A stretch of 24,865 bases of DNA from an uncultured Lachnospiraceae bacterium (lineage in GTDB: Bacteria > Bacillota_A > Clostridia > Lachnospirales > Lachnospiraceae), in contig CAJUFW010000021.1 of NCBI GenBank assembly GCA_910585655.1, positions 1 through 24,865 of the forward strand. Reading direction: 5' to 3'. The notes below the pieces were generated by a model that did not search any database, was not told where the DNA came from, and was given only the letters and a program-made list of their open reading frames with translations. Below, one piece after another: positions 23,307 through 24,865 of the stretch; position 1 is the stretch's first letter, and each line of letters starts with the position of its first letter. A program made the position numbers and the translations under genes.

Positions 23307-24865
23307 ATGTGGAGATTTGTATTACAAAAGCTGATTCATAAAAAATGGATGGTGGTCAGCTTGTTTATCGGAAATGTACTGCTGATCGCCATTGCATGCA
23401 GCAATCCGATGTATAGCGAAGCGTCTCTTCAAAGAATGTTGACCGACGATTTGGGGAAATATTTGGAGGAAAAAAACGTCTATCCAGGAAGAATGATGTT
23501 TTCATCAGAACTTAATGGAGGCTCCGGCAGCGGGCAGAAGCGTTTTTTGGAGACAGAACAGACAGCAAAGGATGCAGCGAAGCATATGGGAGTAGCGGAG
23601 CTGCTGCAGGTAGAACACCGCTATTTGAAACGACAGAAAAGTATTTCAACGCTGGAAAAGGAAGAGCAAAGAGAGCTGACGACACTACAGATTGGCTATA
23701 TGAGTGATCTGACAGAGCATATTCGTATCGTTTCCGGGGAGTGTTATAAAGAGACAGAGGAGGACGGGACGGTTCAGGCAATTGTCAGTGAACGTGCAAT
23801 GGTAGAGATGAATTTTATTATTGGCGAGGTAATTGAGTGTCCAAAGCTGGCGGATAAGGAGGGGAAGCCGCTGCGGGTACGGATTACCGGAGTATTTGAG
23901 CATAAGGAAAGCAGCGATCCCTATTGGGTGTATACACCGAGTGCTTATTACAATGAATGTTTTATCAGTGAGGCAGAGTTTGAACGGCTTTTCGGAGGAG
24001 AACAGTTTGGGGAGTATGATTTGGCAGCAGATTGGTTTGTGCTGTTGGATTATACCGATATGAAAAGCAGCGAAGTGACATCATATCTGGAAAAGACGAA
24101 CGCCTATACAGAGGAATTCGGAAAAACCATGTCAAGCAGCTATCGGGAAAGCTTTTGCGGGGTATTGGAGGAATTTCTAAAAAAAGAAACCAAAGTACGG
24201 GTAACACTGCTTGTACTGCAGGTTCCGGTGCTGGTGCTGCTTTGCTCGTTTATCTTTATGATCGCCGGGCAGATGTTGGAAATGGAGCAAAACGAAATCG
24301 CCATGCTCAAAAGCCGGGGTTCCGGTCGCGGGCAGATTTTATTGGTGTATCTCATCCAGTCTGTGATGGTGGCAGGGGTCAGCCTGCTCGTAGGGCTGCC
24401 GCTTGGAAGCTTTTTATGCCGCGCTCTTGGTTCCGCGAATGCTTTTTTAGAGTTTGTACAAAGAAGAAGTCTGCAGGTAGAAATCAACGGAACCGTTTTG
24501 CTGTATGGATTGGGTGCGGCGTTGGTTTCTGTGGCGGCTATGGTGCTGCCGGTGATCAAACATTCCCGTGTGACGATTGTAGACTATAAACGGAAACGGG
24601 GCAGAAAAAGCGACAAAGCGCTGTGGCAAAGAATGTTTTTGGATATTTTGCTTTTGGCGGTGGCATTGTATGGGTATTATTCGTTCTACCAGCAGCAGGA
24701 TATAACGCTAAAAAAGGTGTTGTCCGGAGAAAGCATTGATCCGCTTTTGTTTATCAGTTCTTCGCTTTTTATCATTGGCACGGCGCTGGTCAGTCTGCGT
24801 ATCCTGCCTCTTTTTACAAGGGTGGTATATCGTTTGTTCCGCCGGTGGTGGAGTCCATCGGCATA
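23307..24865 (+). CDS. FtsX/MacB-family ABC transporter permease, 3' end beyond window
   Basis: Partial gene: 519 codons are open with no stop before the window edge. The ATG at 23307 follows AGGAAAGG. A first membrane helix at about 15-34 is followed by a large extracytoplasmic domain (about 35-295), then the FtsX-type core: a helix near 297-320, the cytoplasmic loop EMEQNEIAMLKSRGSGRGQIL (the E-x-A-x-L-K-x-x-G signature), and helices at about 345-365 and 390-415. Another predicted helix lies near 445-460 and one near 480-500. A second FtsX unit probably follows outside. No ATPase is visible in the window. Together with the three adaptors it looks like a MacAB-like mechanotransmission exporter or cell-envelope system. 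Confidence 0.85.
   Translation, partial: MWRFVLQKLIHKKWMVVSLFIGNVLLIAIACSNPMYSEASLQRMLTDDLGKYLEEKNVYPGRMMFSSELNGGSGSGQKRFLETEQTAKDAAKHMGVAELLQVEHRYLKRQKSISTLEKEEQRELTTLQIGYMSDLTEHIRIVSGECYKETEEDGTVQAIVSERAMVEMNFIIGEVIECPKLADKEGKPLRVRITGVFEHKESSDPYWVYTPSAYYNECFISEAEFERLFGGEQFGEYDLAADWFVLLDYTDMKSSEVTSYLEKTNAYTEEFGKTMSSSYRESFCGVLEEFLKKETKVRVTLLVLQVPVLVLLCSFIFMIAGQMLEMEQNEIAMLKSRGSGRGQILLVYLIQSVMVAGVSLLVGLPLGSFLCRALGSANAFLEFVQRRSLQVEINGTVLLYGLGAALVSVAAMVLPVIKHSRVTIVDYKRKRGRKSDKALWQRMFLDILLLAVALYGYYSFYQQQDITLKKVLSGESIDPLLFISSSLFIIGTALVSLRILPLFTRVVYRLFRRWWSPSA

Overview
The window looks like the core chromosome of an endospore-forming Clostridia member, most likely a Lachnospiraceae-type organism. 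The evidence is the clustering of sporulation genes (spoVG, spoVT, yabP, yabQ, spoIIE) among housekeeping genes in an order close to that of Bacillus subtilis (pth-mfd ... spoVT ... rqcP-yabP-yabQ-divIC-spoIIE-tilS-hpt-ftsH), strong AGGAGG-type ribosome binding sites, and lipoproteins typical of a single-membrane cell. The genus assignment is inference.

Layout. (1) 1-1446: murC on the minus strand, divergent from spoVG, with a promoter-rich AT spacer between them. (2) 1620-7236: spoVG, then pth, mfd and a membrane-anchored PrsA-like foldase, all on the plus strand and closely spaced. (3) 7248-8133: two small minus-strand genes of unknown function, a duplicated helical-bundle protein and a two-helix membrane protein. 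A strong hairpin lies between them and a face-to-face promoter pair lies upstream. (4) 8262-11001: truA, an M23 peptidase gene with a good sigma-E-like promoter, and spoVT. (5) 11265-12978: hup, then rqcP, yabP, yabQ and divIC. (6) 13242-19689: spoIIE behind a promoter with the unusual 21-bp spacer seen in Spo0A-activated sigma-A promoters, then tilS, hpt and ftsH, ending in a strong terminator. (7) 19748-19893: a dense set of nested hairpins with no convincing coding content, possibly a dispersed structured repeat. (8) 19935-24865: three consecutive lipoprotein adaptors of the HlyD/MacA (RND-MFP) type and an FtsX-family ABC permease that runs off the window end.

How the genes work together. 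Regions 1-6 combine cell-wall synthesis (murC), translation and RNA quality control (pth, rqcP, truA, tilS), repair (mfd), nucleoid structure (hup), division (divIC), proteolysis (ftsH) and sporulation. Candidate promoters fit a sporulation cascade: Spo0A/sigma-A for spoIIE, sigma-E-like for yabPQ and the M23 peptidase, and sigma-G/F-like for spoVT. Region 8 is a separate export module. Three non-identical adaptors for one visible permease is its most unusual feature.

No gap between genes exceeds about 265 bases. I saw no rRNA, tRNA, CRISPR array, transposase or phage gene.
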